A DNA stretch of 64,000 nucleotides from Streptomyces genisteinicus (lineage in GTDB: Bacteria; Actinomycetota; Actinomycetes; Streptomycetales; Streptomycetaceae). Both the position numbers and the translations under genes were made by a program. The stretch covers positions 3,734,501 through 3,798,500 of the forward strand of contig NZ_CP060825.1 in the NCBI RefSeq assembly GCF_014489615.1, in the 5' to 3' direction. The notes under the pieces are model-generated. The model made no database searches. It saw only the letters and a list, made by a program, of their open reading frames with translations, and had not been told where the DNA came from. Position 1 is the first letter of the stretch, and the number at the start of each line of letters is the position of its first letter. This document shows positions 1 through 8,811 of the stretch, piece after piece.

Positions 1-623
1 ATGTTCTCCTCCATGTCGTGCTCACCGGAGGTGATGAAGCGCTTGACGCCCTCGATGTGCCAGGAGCCGTCCTCCTGCTGCACGGCCTTGGTGCGGCCGG
101 CGCCGACGTCCGAGCCGGCGTCCGGCTCGGTGAGGACCATGGTGGAGCCCCAGCGCTTGTCGACCGCGATCTGCGCGACCTTCTTCTGCGCCTCGTTGCC
201 CTCCTCGAAGAGGATGCCGGCGAACGCCGGGCCGGAGGAGTACATCCAGATGGCCGGGTTCGAGCCGAGCAGCAGCTCCGCGTAGCCCCAGATCAGGGAG
301 CGCGGCGAGGTGGTGCCGCCGATCTCCTCGGGCAGGCCGAGGCGCCAGTACTCGGAGTCCATGAAGGCTTCGTAGCTCTTCCTGAAGCTCGCGGGGACGG
401 GCGCGGTGTTGGTGGCGGGGTCGAAGACGGGCGGGTTGCGGTCGGCGTCGGCGAAGGACTCGGCCAGCTCGTTCTCCGCGAGCCGGGCGATCTCCTCCAG
501 GATCGACTTGGCGGTGTCGACGTCCATCTCCGCGAACGGGCCGGTGCCGTACAGCTTGTCGCGCCCGAGGACCTCGAAGAGGTTGAACTCGATGTCGCGG
601 AGATTCGACTTGTAGTGCCCCAT
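1..623 (-). CDS. acyl-CoA dehydrogenase (3' end beyond window)
   Basis: N-terminal ~207 residues of an acyl-CoA dehydrogenase, the flavoenzyme of the first beta-oxidation step. The protein begins MGHYKSNLRDIEFNLFEVLG, the N-terminal extension typical of the long actinobacterial AcdB/FadE5-like subfamily. It then shows a helical N-domain and the family signature LTEPDAGSDVGAGRT where the substrate/FAD domain begins. The catalytic base and C-terminal helical domain lie outside the window. The start is the ATG at 621-623. The next gene is divergent, so the 130-bp gap holds this gene's promoter, including a palindrome-like motif at 693-705 that recurs before the EtfD-like gene at 58 kb. Family is certain; chain-length preference cannot be told. 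Confidence 0.93.
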   Translation of the reverse strand, partial: MGHYKSNLRDIEFNLFEVLGRDKLYGTGPFAEMDVDTAKSILEEIARLAENELAESFADADRNPPVFDPATNTAPVPASFRKSYEAFMDSEYWRLGLPEEIGGTTSPRSLIWGYAELLLGSNPAIWMYSSGPAFAGILFEEGNEAQKKVAQIAVDKRWGSTMVLTEPDAGSDVGAGRTKAVQQEDGSWHIEGVKRFITSGEHDMEEN

Positions 624-692
624 GGCGACGGCTCCGTAAGACTCGGAAATTGGACTGATCGTCCACGTACCAGCAAGTAGCTACGATGATGC

Positions 693-705
693 TACCCGTC
701 GGTAA
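693..705. promoter_or_regulatory. candidate fatty-acid-oxidation operator (TACCCGTCGGTAA)
   Basis: TAC-N4-CGGTAA lies 70-82 bp upstream of the acyl-CoA dehydrogenase start. The same pattern (TACTAAGCGGTAA) lies 41-53 bp upstream of the EtfD-like gene at 58552. The partial dyad TACC/GGTA resembles TetR-type operators of beta-oxidation genes. That the two sites share one regulator is inference. Confidence 0.4.
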
Positions 706-754
706 TAAGATGCAACCCCGATCGGGTCAACTGTGACTCGTTACTCTTGCGGGC

Positions 755-1207
755 ATGTACGGCTACGACCAGACCCCGGGCGCCCAGCAGCAGCAGTACG
801 TGCCGCAGCAGCCCTCCTACGGGCAGCAGCCGCTGTATCCGGAACCGTCGCCGCCGTCCCTCGCGGACGCGGTGCGCGCCTTCACCACCGGGGCGATGTC
901 GGCCGAGGACTTCCAGCAGATCTTCGCCACCTCGAAGGTCTACTGCCCGCGGGGCGACAACCCCGGATTCCTGGCGCTGCACAACACCCAGCAGCCGGTG
1001 ATCCCGATGTTCACCTCGCTCAAGGAGCTGCGCAGGTACGCGGGCAAGGAGTCGAAGTACTTCGTCATCACCGGCGCCGAGGTGATCGACCTGCTGCCCA
1101 CGGGGTACGGCTTCGTGCTCGACATGGAGGGCGACCACCGCATGGTCTTCGACGCGAAGGCCGTGGAGCAGATGGTCGACTTCGCGATGCGCCGGATGTA
1201 CGGCTAG
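755..1207 (+). CDS. SseB family protein
   Basis: A 150-residue protein with a Gln/Pro/Tyr-rich N-terminus (about residues 1-30) followed by a single SseB N-terminal-type domain, with segments such as PVIPMFTSLKELRRY and GYGFVLDME. The family is named after enterobacterial SseB but is widespread in actinobacteria, where its role is unknown. There is no signal peptide or membrane segment, so it is probably cytosolic. It starts at the ATG at 755 and is divergent from the acyl-CoA dehydrogenase. A perfect 14-bp hairpin follows its stop, so it appears monocistronic. Confidence 0.8.
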   Translation: MYGYDQTPGAQQQQYVPQQPSYGQQPLYPEPSPPSLADAVRAFTTGAMSAEDFQQIFATSKVYCPRGDNPGFLALHNTQQPVIPMFTSLKELRRYAGKESKYFVITGAEVIDLLPTGYGFVLDMEGDHRMVFDAKAVEQMVDFAMRRMYG

Positions 1208-1270
1208 GCCGCGTCGCAGCTTCCGGCCCGGCATGGACCGGAAGCCTGCAACGGCCCGGCACGGGCCGCG

Positions 1271-1302
1271 GGACGCCCGGGAGGAATACCTCCCGGGCGT
1301 CC
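1271..1302 (+). terminator. intrinsic terminator after the SseB-like gene
   Basis: GGACGCCCGGGAGG (1271-1284) pairs perfectly with 1289-1302 around an AATA loop. There is no strong T-run, as is common in Streptomyces. Confidence 0.8.
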
Positions 1303-1321
1303 GTCGTTCCCGGTGGCAAGA

Positions 1322-1337
1322 AGTTCATTCTTCAACT
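1322..1337. promoter_or_regulatory. candidate MarR-type operator before pirin
   Basis: The imperfect dyad AGTTCA-N4-TCAACT sits about 30 bp upstream of the pirin start, in a notably AT-rich patch. It resembles the TTGAAC/GTTCAA arms before the luciferase-like gene at 25.3 kb. Pirin genes are often MarR-controlled, but no such regulator lies next to it here. Confidence 0.3.
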
Positions 1338-1365
1338 AAAGTGGTCGCACAAGGAGGTCCCCGCC

Positions 1366-2349
1366 ATGCCTGCAGTGACTGTCGAGAACCCGCTCACCCT
1401 GCCGCGCGTCGCCGCGCCCGCCGACGCCGTCTCCCGGCCGGTGCGCACCGTGACCACCGCGCCCACCGGTTTCGAGGGGGAGGGTTTCCCGGTGCGCCGC
1501 GCGTTCGCCGGCATCAACTACCAGCACCTCGACCCGTTCATCATGATGGACCAGATGGGTGAGGTGGACTACGCGCCCGGAGAGCCGAAGGGCACCCCCT
1601 GGCACCCCCACCGCGGCTTCGAGACCGTCACCTACCTGATCGACGGCACCTTCGTCCACCAGGACAGCAACGGCGGCGGCGGGACCATCCAGAACGGCGA
1701 CACCCAGTGGATGACGGCAGGCAGCGGCCTGCTCCACATCGAGGCGCCCCCGGAGCAGCTGGTCATGTCCGGCGGCCTCTTCCACGGGCTCCAGCTCTGG
1801 GTGAACCTGCCGGCCCGCGACAAGATGATGGACCCCCGCTACCAGGACATCCGCGGCGGCCAGGTCCAGCTCCTCACCTCCCCCGACGGCGGCGCGCTGC
1901 TGCGCGTCATCGCCGGTGAGCTGGACGGCCACAAGGGCCCGGGCATCACCCACACCCCGATCACGATGATCCACGCGACCCTGCGCCCCGGCGCGCAGAT
2001 CCGCATCCCGTGGCGCGAGGACTTCAACGGCCTGGCCTACGTCCTCGCGGGACGCGGCGCGGTCGGCGAGGAGCGGCGTCCCGTGCACATGGGGCAGACG
2101 GCCGTCTTCGGCGCCGGCGGCGCGCTCACCGTGTGGGCCGACGACGCCCAGAACGGATCGCACACCGGGGACCTGGAGATCGTCCTGCTCGGCGGGCAGC
2201 CGATCCGTGAGCCGATGGCGCACTACGGGCCGTTCGTCATGAACACCCGCGCCGAGCTCCAGCAGGCCTTCGAGGACTTCCAGAAGGGCCGGCTCGGCAC
2301 CGTGCCCGCCGTGCACGGCATGAAGCCCTCGGGCCCCGAAGGCAACTGA
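1366..2349 (+). CDS. pirin family protein
   Basis: A 327-residue bicupin of the pirin family: iron-binding cupin proteins that include quercetin 2,3-dioxygenase-like enzymes and redox-linked co-regulators. The N-terminal cupin carries the metal site region HPHRGFETVTYL and MTAGSGLLHIE. The second cupin has the WREDFNGLAYVLAGRGAVG segment. An open frame extends upstream, but the ATG at 1366 has a perfect AAGGAGG Shine-Dalgarno at 1351-1357 and matches the family N-terminus. The upstream AT-rich dyad suggests inducible expression. The exact substrate cannot be predicted. Confidence 0.92.
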   Translation: MPAVTVENPLTLPRVAAPADAVSRPVRTVTTAPTGFEGEGFPVRRAFAGINYQHLDPFIMMDQMGEVDYAPGEPKGTPWHPHRGFETVTYLIDGTFVHQDSNGGGGTIQNGDTQWMTAGSGLLHIEAPPEQLVMSGGLFHGLQLWVNLPARDKMMDPRYQDIRGGQVQLLTSPDGGALLRVIAGELDGHKGPGITHTPITMIHATLRPGAQIRIPWREDFNGLAYVLAGRGAVGEERRPVHMGQTAVFGAGGALTVWADDAQNGSHTGDLEIVLLGGQPIREPMAHYGPFVMNTRAELQQAFEDFQKGRLGTVPAVHGMKPSGPEGN

Positions 2350-2541
2350 GCCCGCAGGGGGCGGCGGGCCCGGAGGGGAGCCGGACCCCGACGGGCCCGG
2401 CGCGCCTGCGAAGGCAGCCGCCGGGCCCCGGCGCGGCGGCGCGCCCCGAGGGGGGGCCGGCCCCGCGCGGGCTGACGCACCGTCACCCCCGTGGCCCGCT
2501 CCGGCGGGCCGCGGGGGTCGGCGCGTGATCGGGTGGGCAGG

Positions 2542-3639
2542 GTGACCGCTCCCCACCCGCAGACCCTGCTCCCCGAGCCGATCCGCAGGCTCGCCGCCTG
2601 GTGCGCGGTCGCCCTGCTGGTGGCCGGGGTCGCCGGGGTCGCCGTCTGGCTCGTGATCATCTTCAAGACGGTCGTCACCCCGGTGCTGCTGGCCCTGCTC
2701 GGCACCGCGCTGCTCGGGCCGCTGAACCGGCTGCTGCTCAGGATGAAGATGCGGCGCTCGCTCGCGGCCGGGCTGACCTGCGTCGCCGTGCTCGCGGTCG
2801 TCGGCGGGGCCGTCTACATCGTGGTCCACGCCCTGGTGGAGACCGGGGACCAGATCGTGGCCTCCGTCCGCCAGGCCGGCCAGGACCTCGCGGAGCACTT
2901 CGGGGCGGCGGGAACCTCGCTGGACGACATCGCGGACAACGCCCAGGACCTCCTGGGCAAGTTCGGCGGCACCGCCGCGTCCGGAGTGATCACCGGCCTG
3001 AGCGTGGTCGGCGAGATGATCGCCGTGGCCGTCCTGGCCCTGCTCCTCGTCTTCTTCTTCCTGCGCGACTCGGACCGGGCCGTCTCCACGCTGCGCTCGA
3101 TCGTGCCCCGCTCCACCGGCGACGTGGCGGAGGCCATGTCCCGCCGCGCCTTCGGCGCCGTCGAGGGCTTCATGCGCGGGACCACCTTCATCGCGCTGAT
3201 CGACGCCGTCTGCATCACCGTCGGCCTGCTGATCCTCCGGGTGCCCGGGGCCGCCGGACTCGGCGCGCTCGTCTTCGTGGGCGCCTACATCCCCTACCTC
3301 GGGGCCTTCCTCTCCGGAGCCGTCGCCGTCCTGGTCGCCCTCGCCGACCGGGGCTTCGTCATCGCGCTCTGGGTGCTCGGGGTGGTGCTCGCCGTGCAGG
3401 TGCTGGAGGGCCATGTGCTCCAGCCGATGATCCAGAGCCGCACCGTCCAGATGCACCCGGCGGTGGTGATGCTGGCGATCACCGCCGGAGCCGGCCTCGC
3501 GGGCATCCTGGGAATGCTGCTGGCCGTTCCGGTGACCGCCGCGGCCTTCGGCGTCGTCGGCGAGCTGCGCGAACGCTACGGGACGCCGCCCCCGCCGGCG
3601 CCGCCGTCAGGGCCCCCGGGCCCGCCGGACGGTTCGTAG
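2542..3639 (+). CDS. AI-2E family transporter (PerM/YhhT-like)
   Basis: An integral membrane protein of about 365 residues in the AI-2 exporter/PerM superfamily. It has two N-terminal hydrophobic segments (from LAAWCAVALLVAGVAGV) and a central soluble helical region with VHALVETGDQIVASVRQAGQDL. A cluster of hydrophobic helices follows, with LLLVFFFLRDSD, the GAYIPYLGAFLSG motif and VLQPMIQSR, all family hallmarks. The C-terminus is a Pro-rich tail. The start is uncertain: GTG at 2542 (or 2533) fits the family length best, but the frame is open back to 2491. Members export varied small molecules or act as Na+/H+ antiporters; the substrate here is unknown. Confidence 0.85.
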   Translation: MTAPHPQTLLPEPIRRLAAWCAVALLVAGVAGVAVWLVIIFKTVVTPVLLALLGTALLGPLNRLLLRMKMRRSLAAGLTCVAVLAVVGGAVYIVVHALVETGDQIVASVRQAGQDLAEHFGAAGTSLDDIADNAQDLLGKFGGTAASGVITGLSVVGEMIAVAVLALLLVFFFLRDSDRAVSTLRSIVPRSTGDVAEAMSRRAFGAVEGFMRGTTFIALIDAVCITVGLLILRVPGAAGLGALVFVGAYIPYLGAFLSGAVAVLVALADRGFVIALWVLGVVLAVQVLEGHVLQPMIQSRTVQMHPAVVMLAITAGAGLAGILGMLLAVPVTAAAFGVVGELRERYGTPPPPAPPSGPPGPPDGS

Positions 3640-3710
3640 GGCCCGCGGCGGACCGGACCGCTCGCGTCGTGTTCCGTCTATGTCAAAGAGAGCGGCGGGG
3701 GCCGGACGGT

Positions 3711-3725
3711 AACCTTGCACAGGTT
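3711..3725. promoter_or_regulatory. short dyad in the aspS promoter region
   Basis: AACCT-TGCAC-AGGTT, 36 bp before the aspS start and overlapping a TAACCT that could serve as a -10. No T-box features (specifier loop, TGGNACCGCG antiterminator) are visible. It could be a regulator site or coincidence. Confidence 0.25.
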
Positions 3726-3760
3726 GCCCACCCCCGAATCCCAAGACTGGATGAACGACG

Positions 3761-5578
3761 ATGCATCGGTACAGGTCCCACACCTGCGGCGAGCTCCGCG
3801 CCTCTGACGTCGGCACCGACGTCCGGCTGAGCGGCTGGCTGCACAATCGCCGAGACCTGGGCGGCATCCTCTTCATCGATCTGCGCGACCACTACGGCAT
3901 CACGCAGCTCGTCGCCCGCCCCGGCACCCCGGCCGCCGAGGTGCTCGACAAGCTGACGAAGGAGACCGTCGTCCGCGTGGACGGCAAGGTCGTCTCGCGC
4001 GGCGCCGAGAACGTCAACCCGGAACTGCCCACCGGCGAGATCGAGATCGAGGCCGCCGAGGTCGAGGTGCTCGGCGCGGCCAAGCAGATCCCCTTCACCA
4101 TCAACACCGACGACGGGGTGAACGAGGAGCGCCGTCTCGAGTACCGCTTCCTCGACCTGCGCCGCGAGCGCATGCACCGCAACATCATGCTGCGCTCGGC
4201 GGTCATCGCCTCGATCCGCTCGAAGATGGTGGCCCTCGGCTTCAACGAGATGGCGACCCCGATCCTCGCCGCCACCTCCCCCGAGGGCGCCCGCGACTTC
4301 GTGGTCCCGTCCCGGCTGAACCCCGGCAAGTTCTACGCGCTGCCGCAGGCGCCGCAGCAGTTCAAGCAGCTGCTGATGATCTCCGGCTTCGACCGCTACT
4401 TCCAGATCGCGCCCTGCTTCCGCGACGAGGACGCCCGCGCGGACCGTTCGCCGGGCGAGTTCTACCAGCTCGACGTCGAGATGAGCTTCGTCGAGCAGGA
4501 GGACGTCTTCCAGCCGATCGAGAAGCTGATGACGGAGATCTTCGAGGAGTTCGGCGGGGGCCGCCACGTCACCTCCCCGTTCCCGCGGATCCCGTTCCGC
4601 GAGTCGATGCTGAAGTACGGCAACGACAAGCCCGACCTGCGCACCGACCTGGAACTGGTCGACATCACCGACGTCTTCGAGGGCTCGGAGTTCAAGGCGT
4701 TCGCCGGCAAGCACGTGCGGGCCCTGGCCGTCCCGGACACCGGTGACCAGCCGCGCAAGTTCTTCGACGGCCTCGGCGACTTCGCCGTCTCCCTCGGCGC
4801 GAAGGGCCTGGCCTGGGTCCGCGTCGGCGAGGGCGGCGCGCTGACCGGCCCGATCGCCAAGTTCCTCACCGAGGAGAACGTCGCGGTCCTCACCGACCGC
4901 CTCGGCCTGAAGCCGGGCCACGCGATCTTCTTCGGCGCGGGCGAGTTCGACGAGGTCTCCAAGATCATGGGCCCGGTCCGGGTCGAGGCCGCCAAGCGCG
5001 CCGGCCGGTTCGAGGAGGACGTCTTCCGCTTCGCCTGGATCGTGGACTTCCCGATGTACGAGCGGGACGAGGACACCGGGAAGATCGACTTCTCCCACAA
5101 CCCGTTCTCCATGCCGCAGGGCGGCCTGGAGGCGCTGGAGACCCAGGACCCGCTGGACGTGCTGGGCTGGCAGTACGACATCGTCTGCAACGGCATCGAG
5201 CTCTCCTCGGGCGCGATCCGGAACCACGAGCCCGAGATCATGTTCAAGGCCTTCGAGATCGCGGGCTACTCGCGCGAGACCGTGGAGCAGGAGTTCGCGG
5301 GCATGCTCCGCGCCTTCGAGTACGGCGCCCCGCCGCACGGCGGCATCGCCCCGGGAGTGGACCGCATCGTGATGCTCCTGGCCGACGAGCCGAACATCCG
5401 CGAGACCATCGCCTTCCCGCTCAACGGCAACGCCCAGGACCTGCTCATGGGCGCCCCGACGGAGCTGGACGAGGCCCGCCTGAAGGAGCTGAACATCCAG
5501 CTCCGCAAGCCGGTCGAGAAGAAGGCCGCGGAGGGCCGCCCGGTGACGGAGGCGGTCCACCCGGACGCGGCGCGGTAA
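3761..5578 (+). CDS. aspS: aspartyl-tRNA synthetase
   Basis: A 605-residue class II aminoacyl-tRNA synthetase charging tRNA-Asp (or tRNA-Asp/Asn if non-discriminating). It has an N-terminal OB-fold anticodon-binding domain (LSGWLHNRRDLGGILFIDLRD), motif 2 region QIAPCFRDEDARADR, the bacterial GAD insertion in the middle, and C-terminal motif 3 GAPPHGGIAPGVDRI. Length and order match bacterial AspRS. It starts at ATG 3761 and ends before a strong hairpin terminator, so it is probably monocistronic. Housekeeping gene. Confidence 0.98.
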   Translation: MHRYRSHTCGELRASDVGTDVRLSGWLHNRRDLGGILFIDLRDHYGITQLVARPGTPAAEVLDKLTKETVVRVDGKVVSRGAENVNPELPTGEIEIEAAEVEVLGAAKQIPFTINTDDGVNEERRLEYRFLDLRRERMHRNIMLRSAVIASIRSKMVALGFNEMATPILAATSPEGARDFVVPSRLNPGKFYALPQAPQQFKQLLMISGFDRYFQIAPCFRDEDARADRSPGEFYQLDVEMSFVEQEDVFQPIEKLMTEIFEEFGGGRHVTSPFPRIPFRESMLKYGNDKPDLRTDLELVDITDVFEGSEFKAFAGKHVRALAVPDTGDQPRKFFDGLGDFAVSLGAKGLAWVRVGEGGALTGPIAKFLTEENVAVLTDRLGLKPGHAIFFGAGEFDEVSKIMGPVRVEAAKRAGRFEEDVFRFAWIVDFPMYERDEDTGKIDFSHNPFSMPQGGLEALETQDPLDVLGWQYDIVCNGIELSSGAIRNHEPEIMFKAFEIAGYSRETVEQEFAGMLRAFEYGAPPHGGIAPGVDRIVMLLADEPNIRETIAFPLNGNAQDLLMGAPTELDEARLKELNIQLRKPVEKKAAEGRPVTEAVHPDAAR

Positions 5579-5599
5579 CCCACCCCCCGCTGTACGCCC

Positions 5600-5635
5600 C
5601 GAGTGCCCGGAACGGCTCGCCGTTCCGGGCACTCG
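5600..5635 (+). terminator. aspS terminator
   Basis: A perfect 16-bp stem: 5600-5615 pairs with 5620-5635 around a CTCG tetraloop, 22 bp after the aspS stop. Confidence 0.85.
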
Positions 5636-6075
5636 CGCGTGGTGGGTGCGGTGCGTGCGGTGCGTGTGGTGCGCAGGGACGCCCGGAAGGGGTGCGGGCG
5701 AGGGCTGCCCGGGGGTCCGCTGAGGCAGCGGCGGCCGTGTCCGGCGCGGACGCCGGGTCGCTTTCCCGGGCCTTCCCGGCCGCTGTCGCCGCCCGTCGTG
5801 GCGTGCCGGCCGGGCCGCGCCGTGCTCGCGTCCGCCGTGCGGGCTCGCGGGCGGGCGTGGGCCTGCGCATCCTGGAAAGACGGTTCGGTGGGACCGTGAC
5901 GGCGAGGGGCCGGGCGTCCGGGAGAGCCGCACTCTTCCGCGCCGCCCGGCTGCCGTGGAATCGGAGGTGGCGAGGAGTAGAACGTAACCGCGGGCGGTTC
6001 GCCGGCCGGCCGCCCCACCGCCGTACGGCTCCCGGAGCCCGCGCACCCGCTCTTCCCACGAAAGGCCGCCCCCAC
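5636..6075. other. 440-bp gap without a recognisable gene
   Basis: GC-rich DNA with short GGTGCG/GTGCGT repeats at its start. The only long open frame here is the upstream extension of the lipoprotein frame, which has no plausible protein features. The last ~150 bp presumably carry the promoter of the lipoprotein gene. Confidence 0.5.
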
Positions 6076-6858
6076 ATGCCCCTGCCCCTCCGAACCCTTC
6101 CGGCCGCGGCACTGGTGTGTGCGGGGGTCCTGCTCAGCGGATGCGCGGGCGGTACCGGCCCGCAGCCGTCGCCGTCCACCGCCGCCGCCGAGCGGGTGCC
6201 GGACGGCGGCAAGAACGCGGGCGGGGGACGGTCCGCGCCCGAACCCCGCGCGCAGACCCTGCAGGCCCGGGAGATCCCCGGCCTCGGACCCCGGACACGG
6301 GCCGCCATCCCGGCGGGCACCCGCCAGGCCCTGGTCGTCAGCGGCAAGGGAGCGGACGCCAACACGTCGACCGCGGTGCTCTACGAGCGCGACGCGGCCA
6401 CGGGCTGGAGCCCCGCCTCCGCGCGGTGGCCCGCCCACAACGCGCTGCGCGGCTGGACCGACGACCACCGCCAGGGCGACCTGCGCTCGCCGATCGGCGT
6501 CTACGGCCTCAGCGACGCGGGCGGCCTGCTCCCCGACCCCGGCACCGAGCTCCCGTACGACCAGGAGTCCCTCTTCACCATCAGCGGGCGGGGATTCGAG
6601 GGCGAGCCGCTCGAAGGATCCTTCGACCACGTCGTAGCCGTCGACTACAACCGCGAGCCGGGCACCAGCCCGCTGGACCCGGCCCGTCCGCTCGGTGACG
6701 ACAAAGGCGGCGGCATCTGGATCCACGTCGACCACGGCGGCCCCACCCAGGGCTGCGTGTCGCTGGAACGGGACCGGATGAAGGAGCTGCTGCGGGCGCT
6801 CGACCCCGGCCTGCGCCCCATCGTCGTCATGGGCCCCGCAGAGGTCCTGGCACGCTGA
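6076..6858 (+). CDS. secreted L,D-transpeptidase-like lipoprotein
   Basis: 260 residues. The N-terminus MPLPLRTLPAAALVCAG plus the lipobox LLSGC indicates a lipid-anchored exported protein, followed by a Pro/Ala/Gly-rich linker. The C-terminal half is a YkuD-like domain: IHVDHGGPTQGCVSL carries the His and Cys of the catalytic HxxG...GC pattern near residue 230. This kind of domain forms 3-3 peptidoglycan crosslinks or acts on related peptides. It is smaller than classical Streptomyces Ldts, with no Ig-like domains. The ATG at 6076 has GAAAGG upstream. It is convergent with metG across a shared terminator. Confidence 0.8.
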   Translation: MPLPLRTLPAAALVCAGVLLSGCAGGTGPQPSPSTAAAERVPDGGKNAGGGRSAPEPRAQTLQAREIPGLGPRTRAAIPAGTRQALVVSGKGADANTSTAVLYERDAATGWSPASARWPAHNALRGWTDDHRQGDLRSPIGVYGLSDAGGLLPDPGTELPYDQESLFTISGRGFEGEPLEGSFDHVVAVDYNREPGTSPLDPARPLGDDKGGGIWIHVDHGGPTQGCVSLERDRMKELLRALDPGLRPIVVMGPAEVLAR

Positions 6859-6934
6859 CACGGCGCGGGGACGCCGGCGCGGCCCGCGGGGACGGGGGCC
6901 GCTCCGGCGTCCCCGGGGCACGAGGCGGACGCAC

Positions 6935-6968
6935 GGCGGCCCGGCACCGTCCCCGGTGCCGGGCCGCC
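6935..6968. terminator. bidirectional terminator between the Ldt-like gene and metG
   Basis: A 15-bp perfect stem (6935-6949 with 6954-6968) and a TCCC loop, located between convergent genes. Confidence 0.75.
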
Positions 6969-6990
6969 CGTGTACCGCCCTGCGCGGGCG

Positions 6991-8610
6991 TCAGTCCTTC
7001 CTGGGGTCCTCCAGGCGCGGGAAGAGCACCGCGCCCTTGGTGACCGTCGCACCGGCGGGCAGCTGCCCCCAGGCCCCGGCGTCCTGCACCCGCCGGCCGG
7101 CGAGCGCCCCGAGCGACTCCTCGGCGCCCAGCGAGTCCCACAGCTTCTGCGACGTCTCCGGCATGACCGCGTTCAGCAGGACCGCGACCGCGCGCAGCGA
7201 CTCGGCCGCCGTGTAGAGGATCGTCGCCAGGCGGGCCCTGCCCTCGGGCGACTCGTCCTTGGCGACCTTCCACGGCTCCTGCTCCGTGATGTAGCCGTTG
7301 ACCTGCTTCACGAAGTCGAAGACCGCCAGGATGCCGCCCTGGAAGTCCAGCTCCTCGCCGATCTTCCGGTCGGCCTCGGCGACCGCCGTCACCAGTCCGT
7401 CCCGCACCGCCTGCTCCGCCTCGCCCGCGGCCGTGTCCTCCGGCAGGGCGCCGCCGAAGTACTTGCCGACCATCGCGGCGACGCGCGAGGCGAGGTTGCC
7501 GTAGTCGTTGGCGAGCTCGGAGGTGTAGCGGGCGCTGAAGTCCTCCCAGGAGAACGAGCCGTCGCTGCCGAAGGCGATCGCGCGCAGGAAGTACCAGCGG
7601 TACGCGTCCACGCCGAAGTGCGAGGTCAGGTCCTGCGGCTTGATGCCCGTCAGGTTGGACTTCGACATCTTCTCGCCGCCGACCATCAGCCAGCCGTTGG
7701 CCGCCACCCGGCCCGGCACCGGCAGACCCTGCGCCATCAGCATCGCGGGCCAGATCACCGCGTGGAAGCGCAGGATGTCCTTGCCGACCAGGTGCACGTT
7801 CGCGGGGAACGTCTCCTCGAACTTCGCCGGGTTCTCGTTGTAGCCGACCGCCGTCGCGTAGTTGAGGAGCGCGTCGACCCACACGTAGATGACGTGCTTG
7901 TCGTCCCACGGGACCGGGACGCCCCAGTCGAAGGTGGAGCGCGAGATCGACAGGTCCTGCAGGCCCTGCTTGACGAAGTTCACGACCTCGTTGCGGGCGG
8001 ACTCGGGCTGGATGAAGCCCGGGTTGGCCGCGTACAGGTCGAGCAGCTTCGGGCCGTACTCGGAGAGCTTGAAGAAGTAGTTCTCCTCCTTGAGGATCTC
8101 CACCGGCTTCTTGTGGATCGGGCACAGCTTGGTGCCGTCCTCGGCCTCGATCAGGTCGCCCGGGAGCTTGTACTCCTCGCAGCCGACGCAGTACGGGCCC
8201 TCGTAGCCGCCCTTGTAGATCTCGCCCTTGTCGTACAGGTCCTGCACGAACTCCTGCACACGGTCCGTGTGCCGCTTCTCCGTGGTGCGGATGAAGTCGT
8301 CGTTCGCGATGTCCAGGTGCTCCCAGAGGGGCTTCCAGGCCTCCTCGACGAGCTTGTCGCACCAGGCCTGGGGCGTGACGTTGTTCGCCTCGGCCGTGCG
8401 CATGATCTTCTGACCGTGCTCGTCCGTGCCGGTGAGGTACCACACCTTCTCGCCGCGCTGGCGGTGCCAGCGGGTGAGCACGTCGCCTGCGACGGTCGTG
8501 TAGGCGTGGCCCAGGTGAGGAGCGTCGTTGACGTAGTAGATGGGGGTCGACACGTAGAACGCCTTCGCGTCTGCGCTCGTCCCCTGCTTCTCGGATCCAG
8601 TGGCCGCCAT
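6991..8610 (-). CDS. metG: methionyl-tRNA synthetase
   Basis: A 539-residue class I synthetase charging initiator and elongator tRNA-Met. The Rossmann fold carries the HIGH motif as HLGH in VNDAPHLGHAYTTV. A zinc-binding connective region has CVGCEEYK and a downstream CPIH. The KMSKS motif is present exactly in GGEKMSKSNLTGI. The C-terminal helical anticodon-binding domain ends without the extra EMAP-type tRNA-binding domain, as usual in actinobacteria. ATG at 8610. Monocistronic by context, with a terminator downstream shared with the convergent lipoprotein gene. Confidence 0.98.
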   Translation of the reverse strand: MAATGSEKQGTSADAKAFYVSTPIYYVNDAPHLGHAYTTVAGDVLTRWHRQRGEKVWYLTGTDEHGQKIMRTAEANNVTPQAWCDKLVEEAWKPLWEHLDIANDDFIRTTEKRHTDRVQEFVQDLYDKGEIYKGGYEGPYCVGCEEYKLPGDLIEAEDGTKLCPIHKKPVEILKEENYFFKLSEYGPKLLDLYAANPGFIQPESARNEVVNFVKQGLQDLSISRSTFDWGVPVPWDDKHVIYVWVDALLNYATAVGYNENPAKFEETFPANVHLVGKDILRFHAVIWPAMLMAQGLPVPGRVAANGWLMVGGEKMSKSNLTGIKPQDLTSHFGVDAYRWYFLRAIAFGSDGSFSWEDFSARYTSELANDYGNLASRVAAMVGKYFGGALPEDTAAGEAEQAVRDGLVTAVAEADRKIGEELDFQGGILAVFDFVKQVNGYITEQEPWKVAKDESPEGRARLATILYTAAESLRAVAVLLNAVMPETSQKLWDSLGAEESLGALAGRRVQDAGAWGQLPAGATVTKGAVLFPRLEDPRKD

Positions 8611-8750
8611 GGTCGAAATCCTATCGGCCCCGGCGAGCGCCCTTCACCGCGCTGCGCCCCGCCCCGACGAGCCGGGCCGGGGGCCGGTGCCCTCCGGGGA
8701 ATGCGCGTCGGCCCCTGCGCGGAACGCCTCCGGTCGCGGTGGTGAACGCG

Positions 8751-8792
8751 CCCGGCCCCGCACCACCGCGTCGCGGCGGGTGCGGGGCCGGG
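8751..8792 (-). terminator. terminator after the VWA gene
   Basis: CCCGGCCCCGCACC (8751-8764) pairs with 8779-8792, a 14-bp perfect stem with a 14-nt loop, just past the stop of the leftward VWA gene. Confidence 0.6.
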
Positions 8793-8811
8793 GCGGCGCC
8801 GGGGCGCGTGG

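Noticed and set aside
733..1365. Upstream extension of the pirin reading frame to 733
   Set aside because: It overlaps the SseB-like gene in another frame and crosses a perfect terminator hairpin; the ATG at 1366 has an ideal ribosome-binding site.
3711..3725. T-box riboswitch before aspS
   Set aside because: Only a small dyad is present; no specifier loop or conserved antiterminator sequence is visible in the 120-bp leader.
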